A stretch of 64,000 nt of DNA, taken from positions 1-64,000 of the forward strand of contig NZ_LSZH01000003.1 of assembly GCF_001647545.1 (NCBI RefSeq). The letters are read 5' to 3'. The notes beneath the pieces are model-generated. The model was not told where the DNA came from. It saw nothing but the letters and a program-made list of their open reading frames with translations, and did not search any database. The translations under genes and the position numbers were made by a program. Positions 55,257 to 63,849 of the stretch are shown here, in pieces; the first letter of the stretch is position 1; the number at the start of each line of letters is the position of its first letter. Origin of the DNA: Acinetobacter sp. SFB. GTDB taxonomy: Bacteria; Pseudomonadota; Gammaproteobacteria; Pseudomonadales; Moraxellaceae.

Positions 55257-55288
55257 CAAAAGCCCTATTACACGATAGGGCTTTTTTA
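55257..55288 (+). terminator. Terminator of the zinc-ribbon gene
   Basis: AAAAGCCCTATTACACGATA pairs back on itself and is followed by GGGCTTTTTT, 37 bases after the stop. Confidence 0.92.
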
Positions 55289-55365
55289 TTACTTAAGCAT
55301 AGCGGTTACACTCAATGCTTGTTTGAAAAATAATCAAATTATCCCCATATAAAAACAAGCAATTC

Positions 55366-55608
55366 ATGGTTTTCAGGACTATTCACTTGGAACATTATCT
55401 AGATCTCAATCACGACTCAGGTGTTGCCAACTATGAAATTGGCAATGAGTTTATTCGGGTTCAATTCAAGAAAAAATCAAAAATTTATACTTATAGTTAT
55501 GCCAGTGCCGGCTATCAGCATGTCGAGAACATGAAACAACTGGCACAGTATGGCGATGGTTTAAATGCCTATATTAATAAAAATGTTTACCACCTTTATG
55601 TGAAATAG
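55366..55608 (+). CDS. Hypothetical 80-residue protein
   Basis: A small soluble protein (MVFRTIHLEHYLDLNHDSGV start; YSYASAGYQHVENMKQLAQYG, GLNAYINKNVYHLY at the end). The YASAGxxHVExMKxLAxxGxGLNxYI pattern recalls a small uncharacterised family in gamma-proteobacteria. No membrane segment. The ribosome site is weak. Function unknown. Confidence 0.65.
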   Translation: MVFRTIHLEHYLDLNHDSGVANYEIGNEFIRVQFKKKSKIYTYSYASAGYQHVENMKQLAQYGDGLNAYINKNVYHLYVK

Positions 55609-55733
55609 CACAACGAACATTTCATGGCTTAAATATTGCTTAATAAATTATCCCAAGTTGCGAGCATCTCTTTAAGGGTTTGTGCTCCTATCAAAGGGCT
55701 AGATACATTTAAAAAGCAGAAGGAGAAATTAAA

Positions 55734-56000
55734 ATGGAACACACCAGCGAAATAATGAAAATTGAAAAAACACCGAAATATGTACACTTAATTGCAGGTT
55801 GGCCTTTTATTTTGGTGCTATTTGGCGGCTTGATTGGCGGTGGATTGGGCGGACTGGCTTATCTGGTTAACTTGAAAATCTATAATTCCGAGCTCAGCAA
55901 AATCAATAAAATACTGGCCAATATCATGTGTGGCATGGTCGCGATCAGTGCATGGTGGTTGATTGCCGGTGCAGTGCAAAACACGTTCTTTAATTCTTAA
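55734..56000 (+). CDS. Hypothetical membrane protein with two helices
   Basis: 88 residues; AGAAGGAG about 8 bases before the ATG. Two hydrophobic helices: LIAGWPFILVLFGGLIGGGLGGLAYLV (~20-46, very Gly-rich) and IMCGMVAISAWWLIAGAV (~64-81), separated by a short basic loop. It recalls small YggT-like membrane proteins but is not assigned. Function unknown. Confidence 0.7.
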   Translation: MEHTSEIMKIEKTPKYVHLIAGWPFILVLFGGLIGGGLGGLAYLVNLKIYNSELSKINKILANIMCGMVAISAWWLIAGAVQNTFFNS

Positions 56001-56635
56001 CGGTCATTTTCATGCATATGAGAACCTTCATATTTTCATATGCAGCTTTTGCTCAACATAAAGTTAAAGCCAAGATTCTGCCAACTACTTAACATCAAAA
56101 AAGTAAATCTGGAAAGTAAAAATTATCTAAAAATATCAATAAATCGCAATAAAAAGCGGTAATTAATGCTGTTTTGATTAAATATTCCGTAAATATTAAT
56201 TTTTAAGAAAATAATTTCCAAAAAATATTTAAATTGGCTTTTCTTAGGGAAATAATCCCGAGCCTAACTTGGTAAATTATATCTCAAGGGTGTGACGGGG
56301 ATCGAAAAGAGTAGATTGCTACCAGTTGCGTATAACGTGAGTGTAGTACTTACCCAAAAGGTCTCGATTCGGCTTAGGACGCTATAGATCACGAGTTTAT
56401 AGGCATAAGGTTATCGCTTACAAAGCTATAATTGTTGAAGTTAAACATTATGTTTTCCCTAACACCCTCAAAAATTATCTACCGAATAAAAAATAATAAA
56501 AATATAAAAATGAATTAAAAATCATAATCTTAAAATAAATTAGAAACCATAAGGTGTAGATACACATCATCTACTCGTTTCAGCATATTAAATCTGTTAT
56601 TTTAGAAATCACAAGCTACCGCGTAGAGAATCAGT
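56001..56635 (+). other. 635-base gene-free stretch with a GC-rich island
   Basis: The flanks (56040-56270 and 56470-56630) are very AT-rich. The island at about 56240-56470 is clearly richer in G and C (the first 110 bases of the structured part count 52 of 110). It has no open frame. It is covered by the candidate structured RNA at 56287-56468. The rest shows nothing recognisable. Confidence 0.6.
56287..56468 (+). ncRNA. Candidate structured RNA of unknown class
   Basis: The ends AGGGTGT (56287-56293) and ACACCCT (56462-56468) are perfect complements, with a second GGG/CCC pairing just inside. Inside, GGATCGA (56299-56305) and TCGATTC pair over seven bases. That helix encloses GTAG-ATTG-CTAC, TTGCG-TATAA-CGTGA, a GTA/TAC hairpin and an ACC/GGT hairpin. 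CTATA/TATAG pairs farther on. The strand is uncertain; plus is chosen because it reads toward the 82-residue gene 168 bases downstream. It is not a known class I can name: not tmRNA, 6S, SRP or RNase P RNA. Confidence 0.45.
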
Positions 56636-56884
56636 ATGAATCTCGATTTTTGGTTTCGTTTTTTACTTTCCTCAGTACTGATCAATTACATCATTTTAAT
56701 GCTTTGGTTTTTGGCCTTTATTTTTGCCCGTGACTGGATTAAGCAAGTCCATGGAAAATGGTTCCATCTGTCAGATGCGACCTTCGATGCAATTCATTAT
56801 GGGGGAATGGCGGTCTATAAAGTGGGTATTTTAATGTTTAATTTAGTGCCTTTAATGGCTATATACTTTATGGGTAAAAGTTAA
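56636..56884 (+). CDS. DUF6868-like membrane protein
   Basis: 82 residues. Two to three hydrophobic segments: FLLSSVLINYIILMLWFLAFIF (~9-30) and VGILMFNLVPLMAIYFMG (~63-80), with FHLSDATFDAIHYGGMAVYKV between them. The pattern matches the DUF6868 family of small membrane proteins, function unknown. The ATG at 56636 follows a weak ribosome site. It stands alone, behind the candidate RNA. Confidence 0.8.
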   Translation: MNLDFWFRFLLSSVLINYIILMLWFLAFIFARDWIKQVHGKWFHLSDATFDAIHYGGMAVYKVGILMFNLVPLMAIYFMGKS

Positions 56885-57027
56885 AAACTACCCCACCATT
56901 TTAAAAATTCAACTACAAAGTAAACGTGCTATACCACAATAATTTAATCAATATTTTCAGGCGTTTGTAGTACTTATAAAAACGGAAAAATCTAAATTAT
57001 AATAATGTTTAAAAGGAGTTTAGTCCG

Positions 57028-57741
57028 ATGAATCAGCTCAAACCCGCCCTTATTTTAGGTGTATTCATTTGCTTGGGGATGATTGTTGCAGGATGGATAT
57101 TAGGTAATAGCGCACTGAAAATTAAACAATATGAACGCATTGTTTCGGTCAAAGGTTTGTCTGAACGCGAAGTCAAAGCCGACGTTGCGGTGTGGCCGAT
57201 TCGCTTTAGCGCTGCCAGCCAAGACCTGACGCAGTTGTACGACACCATGGAAATAAATACCCAGCAAATTCAGGCATTTTTAAAAAGTGAAGGGTTTACT
57301 GCTGAGGAAATCACCTCGGCTGCGCCAAGCATAACCGATAAATATGCCCAGCAATATGGCGGCAATGAAAATGTCGCGCTACGCTATACCGCACATCAAA
57401 ACATAACCGTATATACCCACAAAATAGATGCGGTACGTGCTGCACAAAGTCGCTTGGTGGCTTTGGGTAAAAAAGGCATTGCCTTTGGCGGAGATGACTC
57501 TGGACAAAAAACCGAATATTTATTTACCAAACTCAATGACATTAAGCCGGCCATGATTGAACAGGCCACCGAAAATGCACGCAATGTTGCAGAAAAATTT
57601 GCTGCCGATTCTAAAAGCGGTTTAGGTAAAATTAAATCGGCAAATCAGGGCTTGTTTAGTATAGAAGATCGGGACAGTAATACCCCGTATTTGAAAAAAT
57701 TACGTGTGGTGTCAACAGTCGATTATTATCTTGCGGATTAA
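57028..57741 (+). CDS. SIMPL domain protein (DUF541)
   Basis: 237 residues. An N-terminal anchor or signal (PALILGVFICLGMIVAGWILG) is followed by the SIMPL domain: ISVKGLSEREVKADVAVWPI-type opening (here IVSVKGLSEREVKAD near residue 40), a repeated alpha-beta pattern, ENARNVAEKFAADSKSGLGKI near 186 and VVSTVDYYL at the end. SIMPL proteins are periplasmic and often tied to membrane stress; the mechanism is not settled. A GGAG lies eight bases before the ATG. Confidence 0.92.
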   Translation: MNQLKPALILGVFICLGMIVAGWILGNSALKIKQYERIVSVKGLSEREVKADVAVWPIRFSAASQDLTQLYDTMEINTQQIQAFLKSEGFTAEEITSAAPSITDKYAQQYGGNENVALRYTAHQNITVYTHKIDAVRAAQSRLVALGKKGIAFGGDDSGQKTEYLFTKLNDIKPAMIEQATENARNVAEKFAADSKSGLGKIKSANQGLFSIEDRDSNTPYLKKLRVVSTVDYYLAD

Positions 57742-57967
57742 TTTAATAAAGCATGTCAGTCAGATTGTTGAAGATAAGTTGGATACAAATTTCAGCATTG
57801 ATGCTTTTTGCGTAACAACGATCATGGTCATTTTGCACGGATGAAACAGAAAATAACTTTAACCAATGAGCAAGAGAATGAATCTTTTGAAGCGCTAAAA
57901 TGAAACAAACTTGAGCTAATCTGGGTACAATGTTAGAGATTTAAATGATTACGATAAGGAAACGCCC

Positions 57968-58348
57968 ATGACACGCGATTTTGAACAATTCCCAGATGAC
58001 GAAAACGGTAACGTACTTTGGCAAATGGCTGAAGATGGTGACGATCTGACTGAAGCACATGAAATTGAATTTTCGATTGCTTTTCATACCCAAGAACAAG
58101 CCGAAAAATGTGCACTTTATTTGCTGAAAGAAGAACAAAAAATCAGCCTGTTTGAAGATGAAGAAGCCGATACGCTAGAGTGGATTATCACTATTTATAT
58201 GTATATGGAACCTGACTATTCAGACATTGTCGACATTGAAGAATGGTTCACAAAAATTGCTGAACAACACGGCGGTGAATACGACGGCTGGGGTTGCATG
58301 GCGTATGTCTATGACGACGAAGACCTGGAAGATGAACTGCAAAGCTAA
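57968..58348 (+). CDS. rraB: Ribonuclease E inhibitor RraB
   Basis: 126 residues, strongly acidic. The opening MTRDFEQFPDDENGNVLWQMAEDGDDL and EIEFSIAFHTQEQAEKCALYL are RraB signatures, as is GGEYDGWGCMAYVYDDEDL. RraB binds RNase E and slows the decay of a subset of mRNAs. A terminator follows at 58440. No partner genes. Confidence 0.94.
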   Translation: MTRDFEQFPDDENGNVLWQMAEDGDDLTEAHEIEFSIAFHTQEQAEKCALYLLKEEQKISLFEDEEADTLEWIITIYMYMEPDYSDIVDIEEWFTKIAEQHGGEYDGWGCMAYVYDDEDLEDELQS

Positions 58349-58439
58349 TTCAAATCAGTGAATAATAGTCCAAATATAGGGTCTGAATTCAAGTAAAGCT
58401 GAAGTCGAACTTCCTCTTGTTGAGTGAAAGACCACGCAA

Positions 58440-58470
58440 CCCTAACGCTGAAAATCGTTAGGGTTTTTTT
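58440..58470 (+). terminator. Terminator downstream of rraB
   Basis: CCCTAACGCTGAAAATCGTT pairs with itself and runs into AGGGTTTTTTT. It directly precedes the first in-frame codon of the next reading frame (GTG 58471), which therefore cannot be its start. Confidence 0.92.
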
Positions 58471-58623
58471 GTGCCCAAATATTTGGTAAAAATAAAAAAT
58501 AATGCACTTGAACTGAAAATGAGGGGGAGAGACTCGGATTTTACTTACAGTAACTCTCTAGAATTTCTGCACCAAAAAATCTTAAATACAGAGATAGGAA
58601 TAAAAAATAATAAGGATATTAAT

Positions 58624-61032
58624 GTGAATAAGGAAAAACCACTAAATTCACAATCTCCATTACGCTCAGAAAATGATGAAGTACAGACCATGCAAGTTTT
58701 ACGTATGATGGCGGGGTTCGTGATTGCCGCCTTGATTATTTTAGCCCTCTACTTTGGAAAAGATATTCTCATTCCTTTGGCGCTGTCGGTGCTCTTGGCA
58801 TTTTTACTTGAACCTTTAGTGACACGCTTAAAAAAATGGGGCTTGCCGCAATTGCCATCGATTGCATTGGTGGTGCTATTTGCCTTAAGTGTTTTGAGTG
58901 GGGCGGCAACTTATCTCGGTTATCAATTGGGGAATTTAAGTCAGGAACTGCCACAATATCAGGACACCATTAAACAAAAACTCGACTCGGTAAAAAGTTT
59001 TACCTCTGGACCGAGTGTGTGGGACGGAGCTATCAAGACCATTGATACGGTAGAAAGTTCGATACAGGACGTGGCTCCGGTTAGTAAAAAAGAGGGCGTA
59101 CAACAGGTAGAGGTGGTGGGGCAGCAACAAAGTGACGCTGAAGCGGCTATGCAGTGGGGATCAAAAATTCTCAGTCCTTTGGCGACTGCAGGTATTATTT
59201 TTCTGTTTGTGGTGCTGATTTTACTCAGTCGCAAAGACTTGCATGATCGTTTGTTGAAATTGCTGGGTGGCAATTTGAATGTCGGTACAGATGCACTGGA
59301 TGAGGCGGCAGATCGGATTGGAACCTATCTGCGGATGCAACTGTTGGTAAATGTCACTTATGGTATTCCGATGGCATTAGGTCTATGGCTGATTGGCGTG
59401 CCGGCTGCCATTATGTGGGGAATGGTCGCGGTAGTGATGCGTTTTGTTCCTTATGTCGGCCCGATGATCTCGGCCTTATTTCCCCTTACTCTGGCATTTG
59501 CAGTCGATCCGGGCTGGAATATGGTGCTATGGACCCTTGGGCTGATTCTGTTGCTTGAGTTGATTATTAACAATGTGATTGAGCCGTGGTTATATGGAGA
59601 AAGTACCGGTCTTTCCACTTTGGCGATTATTCTGGCAGCAACATTCTGGACCACCTTATGGGGACCAGCTGGCCTGATTCTCTCGACCCCATTAACAGCA
59701 TGTTTATTGGTATTGTCCAATTATATTCCGGCATTGGGCTTTATCAAAACGCTTATAGGCAGTGAACCGGTACTGACGCCACCAGAACGGTTTTACCAGC
59801 GCTTGGTTGCAGATGATGTAGATGATGCGCTTGAAGTTGCCCAAGATTATATTGAACAAAAATTACCTAAAAAGCCCAGTGAGGAAGTCGTCGTTCGTAA
59901 GGTTATAAGCTTTTATGATGATGTTGCCATTCCCGCAATTCGTTTGTTTTCAGAAGGACATAGTACTGACGCAAGCGCCGAGCATCGTTTAAGAATGCAC
60001 CAAGGCTTGAAATTGTTTAATCATGATTTTCAACACAAGTATCCGAGTCCAAAGACAAATGATCCCGTACAAGTCATTTGCCTGGGCGCACGCTGGGAAA
60101 TTGATGTATTGGCCTCTTCCATGTTGGCCCATGGTTTAAGTTTAAGAAAAATTGCAGCGCAAAGTCATAATGAAGTACTGATTCAATCAAAAACAGATCT
60201 GCTTGAATCCTTACCCGAAAATATTCAGATGATGTGCATTTCTATGTTTCATCATCAGCCTTTGGCGCAAATTCGTTTGTTGAATCATCGCATTCGTAAA
60301 CGTTTACCGCATGCAAAAATTATTTTTGCCACCTGGGGCAATACCAGCGATGAATTGAGGGATGAAATTCAAGAGCGTTTCCAACCGGATGCCGTAGTCT
60401 CCACAGTGAACGAATTGATGCTGAGTATCGATGCTCTGATGCTACAACACGGTGAAAACCCTGCACGTGAATTGCTTGCTGAAAATGAACCAGAACGTTT
60501 GGCGGCGTTGCATGAATTACAATTACTTGAACCTGAAACTTTATTAATTTATCAGCAATATATCGAAGAAGCTTGTCAGGCATTTAATGTGACATATGCG
60601 CAAATTTCCCTCGTCGATGAAAAATGGGTGAATACTCCAGCCAGTCCACTGGCAGATGAAAATCAAAATCCGATAGAAGCGGGCATTCCTCGGGAAGAAT
60701 CCATTTGTACCCATCTGGTTCATCAAAATGAAGCCCTGATTATTGAGGATATAGACCGGGATCCGCGTTTTAGCCATAATCCAGAGTTGAATAAAAATAA
60801 AATCAAGTTTTATGCAGGCGTACCTTTGCGCAATAAGCAAGGCTTGGTGTTAGGTAGTTTATGTATTTTGGATAAACAGGTACGGCATATGAGCGAAGAT
60901 GATTTGCTTTTATTGAACCAGCTTGCAGATGATTTAATTCAGACTTTAAGTAATGACAAGGCACAAACCCAAAAGTTAGAGGAAATTGCCAAGTTGCAAC
61001 AAGCAGAGCCTATACAGGGTTTATCTAGCTGA
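58624..61032 (+). CDS. AI-2E-family permease fused to a GAF domain
   Basis: 802 residues from GTG 58624, with AAGGA about 7 bases upstream; GTG 58471 is rejected because a terminator ends there, and ATG 58690 remains possible. Residues ~25-360 are a PF01594 permease (PerM/TqsA type, eight helices; FVPYVGPMISALFP near 275). Residues ~475-620 resemble a B12-binding-like Rossmann domain (VQVICLGARWEIDVLASSML, LPHAKIIFATWGN). Residues ~640-785 are a GAF domain (ICTHLVHQNEALIIEDIDRDPRF, FYAGVPLRNKQGLVLGSLCI). The permease may thus be gated by a bound small molecule or redox signal; that is inference. Confidence 0.9.
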   Translation: MNKEKPLNSQSPLRSENDEVQTMQVLRMMAGFVIAALIILALYFGKDILIPLALSVLLAFLLEPLVTRLKKWGLPQLPSIALVVLFALSVLSGAATYLGYQLGNLSQELPQYQDTIKQKLDSVKSFTSGPSVWDGAIKTIDTVESSIQDVAPVSKKEGVQQVEVVGQQQSDAEAAMQWGSKILSPLATAGIIFLFVVLILLSRKDLHDRLLKLLGGNLNVGTDALDEAADRIGTYLRMQLLVNVTYGIPMALGLWLIGVPAAIMWGMVAVVMRFVPYVGPMISALFPLTLAFAVDPGWNMVLWTLGLILLLELIINNVIEPWLYGESTGLSTLAIILAATFWTTLWGPAGLILSTPLTACLLVLSNYIPALGFIKTLIGSEPVLTPPERFYQRLVADDVDDALEVAQDYIEQKLPKKPSEEVVVRKVISFYDDVAIPAIRLFSEGHSTDASAEHRLRMHQGLKLFNHDFQHKYPSPKTNDPVQVICLGARWEIDVLASSMLAHGLSLRKIAAQSHNEVLIQSKTDLLESLPENIQMMCISMFHHQPLAQIRLLNHRIRKRLPHAKIIFATWGNTSDELRDEIQERFQPDAVVSTVNELMLSIDALMLQHGENPARELLAENEPERLAALHELQLLEPETLLIYQQYIEEACQAFNVTYAQISLVDEKWVNTPASPLADENQNPIEAGIPREESICTHLVHQNEALIIEDIDRDPRFSHNPELNKNKIKFYAGVPLRNKQGLVLGSLCILDKQVRHMSEDDLLLLNQLADDLIQTLSNDKAQTQKLEEIAKLQQAEPIQGLSS

Positions 61033-61237
61033 TGAATGTTATCGCTTGGACTGATACATGATCAAGAAGACTGGGCAGTTAAACCCGTTCATCTGTATTT
61101 TTTAAGTATAAAAAGTTGGTGAGTTTTATCTGCTTGTTGATGAAAAAAATAATCACACCCATACCAAAGCAATACATAGCTATGAATGGGCAGCAGTAGA
61201 CTAAATATATAAAACAACAAAAAGTGAGAAACAAGAA

Positions 61238-61684
61238 ATGCCCAATACTGTCAAATTTCACCGTGTATTTAGCGCACCTCCAGCACGGGTATTTAACGCT
61301 TTTATTGATCCTGACGCTTTAGTGAAGTGGATGGCGCCGCATGGTTTTACTGCCAAAGTCCATCATCTCGAAGCAAAAGTCGGTGGGACGTTTAAAATGT
61401 CTTTTTGTAATTTTTCTACCGGTTCAAGCCAGTCTTTTGGAGGAACTTATCATGAGCTGATTCCCAACCAATTATTACGTTATACCGACCAGTTTGATGA
61501 CCCAAATTTGCCGGGTCAAATTGAAGTCACTATTCAACTCAATCCTGTTTCTGTAGGGACTGAAGTGAATATTACTCAATCGGGTATACCTGATGTGATT
61601 CCAGTAGAAGCATGTTATTTGGGCTGGCAAGAGTCCTTGCAACTGCTGAGTTTATTGGTTACTCCTGAAATACAAGACCAATAG
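61238..61684 (+). CDS. SRPBCC family protein (AHSA1-like)
   Basis: 148 residues. The START-like/AHSA1 fold is seen in HRVFSAPPARVFNAFIDPDALVKWMAP at the start, GGTFKMSFCNFSTG in the middle, and VEACYLGWQESLQLLSLLV at the end. Members bind hydrophobic ligands; many are of unknown function. A GAAAC-type weak ribosome site precedes the ATG. Confidence 0.92.
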   Translation: MPNTVKFHRVFSAPPARVFNAFIDPDALVKWMAPHGFTAKVHHLEAKVGGTFKMSFCNFSTGSSQSFGGTYHELIPNQLLRYTDQFDDPNLPGQIEVTIQLNPVSVGTEVNITQSGIPDVIPVEACYLGWQESLQLLSLLVTPEIQDQ

Positions 61685-61701
61685 AAATAAATGCAATCAA
61701 G

Positions 61702-62052
61702 GTGACGCAAATTCAAATCAAACATGCCTATGCCTGAGTTTTGACTTGAGATGGACAACGGATTTTACTCAATCGACTTTGGCCCAGAGGCATCAAAAAG
61801 CAAGATGCTAAAGTTGCTCTAAGGTCCAAGAAAATTACATCATCGGCTGAAGTGCGAAAATACTACATGGACGATGCAGCACACTGGCAAGTATTTCAAC
61901 GAAATTATAATGAAGAATTGCTTAAGCAACCGGAAGTGTTGTAGTAAATTCGAGAGAGGACTCAACAGCAACCCGTGACTTTAATTACTGCTGAAAAAAT
62001 TGAATTCTATAATCATGTGATTGTACTTAAACAAGTTTTAGAACAGAGTTAA
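61702..62052 (+). pseudogene. Decayed DUF488 family gene
   Basis: In one frame from GTG 61702 the translation reads QIKHAYA, stop, VLT, stop, DGQRILLNRLWPRG (the DUF488 DGxRVLVDRLWPRG signature), AEVRKYYMDDAAHWQVFQ, then two stops, and a C-terminus VTLITAEKIEFYNHVIVLKQVL that fits the family. Part of the KDIAPS segment is also missing. Four in-frame stops and one deletion make it non-functional. DUF488 proteins are small, of unknown function. Confidence 0.85.
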
Positions 62053-62146
62053 TATTAGTCTTGCCTGCTTTTATCCCATAAAATAAATAGGGTTTTAAGC
62101 AAAAGATTGGCTTCTAAAATGTTATAGTAGAGTTTTTGAGGTTTTT

Positions 62147-62488
62147 ATGTCTTTGCCAAATTGCCCCAAATGTAATTCAGAATATGCCTATGAAGATGGC
62201 GATATGCTGATTTGCCCAGAATGCTCTTATGAGTGGAAAGAGGGTGAAGGCAGCACTGAGCAAACCACCGTTATTAAAGACTCAAATGGTAATGTCCTGG
62301 CTGATGGCGATACTGTTACCCTAATTAAAGATTTGAAAATTAAAGGTTCTTCAGCGGTGATTAAAGTGGGAACCAAAGCCAAGAACATTCGTTTATTACC
62401 TGACTCAAGCGATGGTCATGATCTTGATTGTAAAGTTGATGGGTTTGGTGCAATGAAATTAAAGTCTGAATTTGTGAAAAAAGCTTAA
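62147..62488 (+). CDS. yjdM: YjdM (PhnA-like) zinc ribbon protein
   Basis: 113 residues. It matches E. coli YjdM almost along its whole length: [34 protein letters not shown] (two CxxC of a zinc ribbon), then [33 protein letters not shown] and [19 protein letters not shown]. The old name PhnA (alkylphosphonate uptake) is misleading; it lies outside phn gene clusters here. Its role is not settled. A ribosome site GAGG precedes it. Confidence 0.95.
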   Translation: MSLPNCPKCNSEYAYEDGDMLICPECSYEWKEGEGSTEQTTVIKDSNGNVLADGDTVTLIKDLKIKGSSAVIKVGTKAKNIRLLPDSSDGHDLDCKVDGFGAMKLKSEFVKKA

Positions 62489-62509
62489 CTCACACGAATT
62501 AAAAACTAG

Positions 62510-62540
62510 AAAGCTCTGGCAGAAATGTGGGGGCTTTTTT
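62510..62540 (+). terminator. Weak terminator of yjdM
   Basis: AAGCTC and GGGCTT pair (one G-U), with a T-run after, 22 bases after the stop. The stem is only six base pairs. Confidence 0.55.
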
Positions 62541-62749
62541 TATGAGGCAGTCATCATACGAGTACAAATTTAGGCTTGGTGTATAGCATCTAAACAGCTT
62601 GGATGCCGCACTGTCTGGCATGACATTTTTTCATCTATAAATACTTTATGTCTAAACAGGATCCGGTTGATTAAAGATTGATATATCGGATTTAGGGTTG
62701 AACCAGCAGCATGATATAACAATAACAATCAAGTTAAAGGATTTCTGTT

Positions 62750-63109
62750 ATGCCTCATATTCACCTTGAATATTCAGACAATATTCAAAATCTGGAACCA
62801 AAACCGATTCTGCTTGCCTTAAATCAGGCCATGGTGGATGGTGCTTATGTAGGGTCAGCGAATGAAGTTAAAAGCCGTGCCATTTGCCAGCACGATTATG
62901 TGATTGGTGTGGGAGATGCTTCACAAGCTTATGTGCATGCTAAAGTTTCTTTATTGAGTGGTCGCAGTGTGGAAGTACAACAGGAAATTTCACAATTGTT
63001 ATTAACCACACTCGAGCAGCACTTACCCGGACAAAACCAAGTGAGCTTACAGATTTGTGTGGAAATTCTGGAAATGCCAAAAGCAACTTACACGAAAAAA
63101 ATTGTGTGA
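62750..63109 (+). CDS. 5-carboxymethyl-2-hydroxymuconate isomerase-family protein
   Basis: 119 residues; AAAGGA before the ATG. Pro follows Met (MPHIHLEYSDNI), as needed for the catalytic N-terminal Pro of the tautomerase superfamily, and the remaining alpha/beta repeats fit the CHMI (HpaF-like) family. HpaF belongs to homoprotocatechuate breakdown, but no other hpa gene lies near, so the substrate is unknown. Confidence 0.88.
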   Translation: MPHIHLEYSDNIQNLEPKPILLALNQAMVDGAYVGSANEVKSRAICQHDYVIGVGDASQAYVHAKVSLLSGRSVEVQQEISQLLLTTLEQHLPGQNQVSLQICVEILEMPKATYTKKIV

Positions 63110-63357
63110 GATTTTAGATGAAGATCAAGAGAGTAAATTTCCGTTTATTCTCTTGATATTTTTATTCTATTGAATATATTTAGGCCAAATTCAGTACTAC
63201 AGACCAAACTTTTATTGAACATAACTACAGCTATGAAGGGTTACAAAACAATCATATTAAAAAGCTGAAAATTATTTATATTTTATAAAATAATAATATG
63301 TATTCATAACTAAAATTAGAATTTTTCTATACATTTAAAAATAATAAAGAGGTTTAT

Positions 63358-63693
63358 ATGGCGGGATGGTATGAGATCAGTCAAACAGACGATGGACAAT
63401 ATCGCTTTGTATTAAAAGCTGGAAATGGCGAAGTGATTCTGAGCAGTGAATTATATAAGGCAAAAGCTTCTGTACAGATTGGCATTGAATCGGTGCAGAA
63501 GAATAGTACAGAGGATGAGCGTTTTGAACGACTTGAAGCTAAAAATGGTAAGCCTTATTTCAATTTAAAAGCTGTGAATTATCAGATTATTGGTAGAAGC
63601 CAATTCTATTCAAGTGAGCAATCACGTGCAAAGGGCATAGAATCAGTCAAAAAAAATGCATCGACGACCAAGATTAAAGAACTCATTGCGTAG
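63358..63693 (+). CDS. yegP: YegP (DUF1508) two-repeat protein
   Basis: 111 residues. Two DUF1508 repeats: YEISQTDDGQYRFVLKAGNGEVILSSE... GIESVQKNS (5-52) and FERLEAKNGKPYFNLKAVNYQIIGRSQFY... GIESVKKNA (58-103). It matches E. coli YegP over most of its length. The fold is small and all-beta; the function is unproven. The start has a nearby AAAGAGG site and a ~160-base AT-rich leader. Confidence 0.95.
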   Translation: MAGWYEISQTDDGQYRFVLKAGNGEVILSSELYKAKASVQIGIESVQKNSTEDERFERLEAKNGKPYFNLKAVNYQIIGRSQFYSSEQSRAKGIESVKKNASTTKIKELIA

Positions 63694-63849
63694 TTTTAAA
63701 TGATGGGCGTCCTAAAGCATGTATTGATACATGCTTTATTTTTGAGTAGCCCCCTAAAACTCAGATTTAAGCAATTAAAATAAATGCAAAAAAAACCTGA
63801 TCTCAAACTATATCAAGCATTTGATGATCAGGTTGAACAATACGAATTT

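Noticed and set aside
56281..56472. The GC island as tmRNA, 6S, SRP or RNase P RNA, or a group II intron
   Set aside because: tmRNA would need a tRNA-like end with CCA and a tag frame; 6S has an open bubble with a different sequence; the SRP GGAAG tetraloop region and RNase P core are absent. A group II intron would need domain V (AGC...GUUC), not found. Kept only as an unclassified structured RNA.
57742..57967. Possible gene remnant between the SIMPL and rraB genes
   Set aside because: All frames are broken by stops; one short stretch (MKQKITLTNEQENESF) looks protein-like but matches nothing known.
58471..58623. Longer N-terminus for the AI-2E-family permease
   Set aside because: The first codon lies at the end of the T-run of a strong terminator, so it cannot be translated from a promoter upstream. 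A GTG with AAGGA at 58624 fits better.
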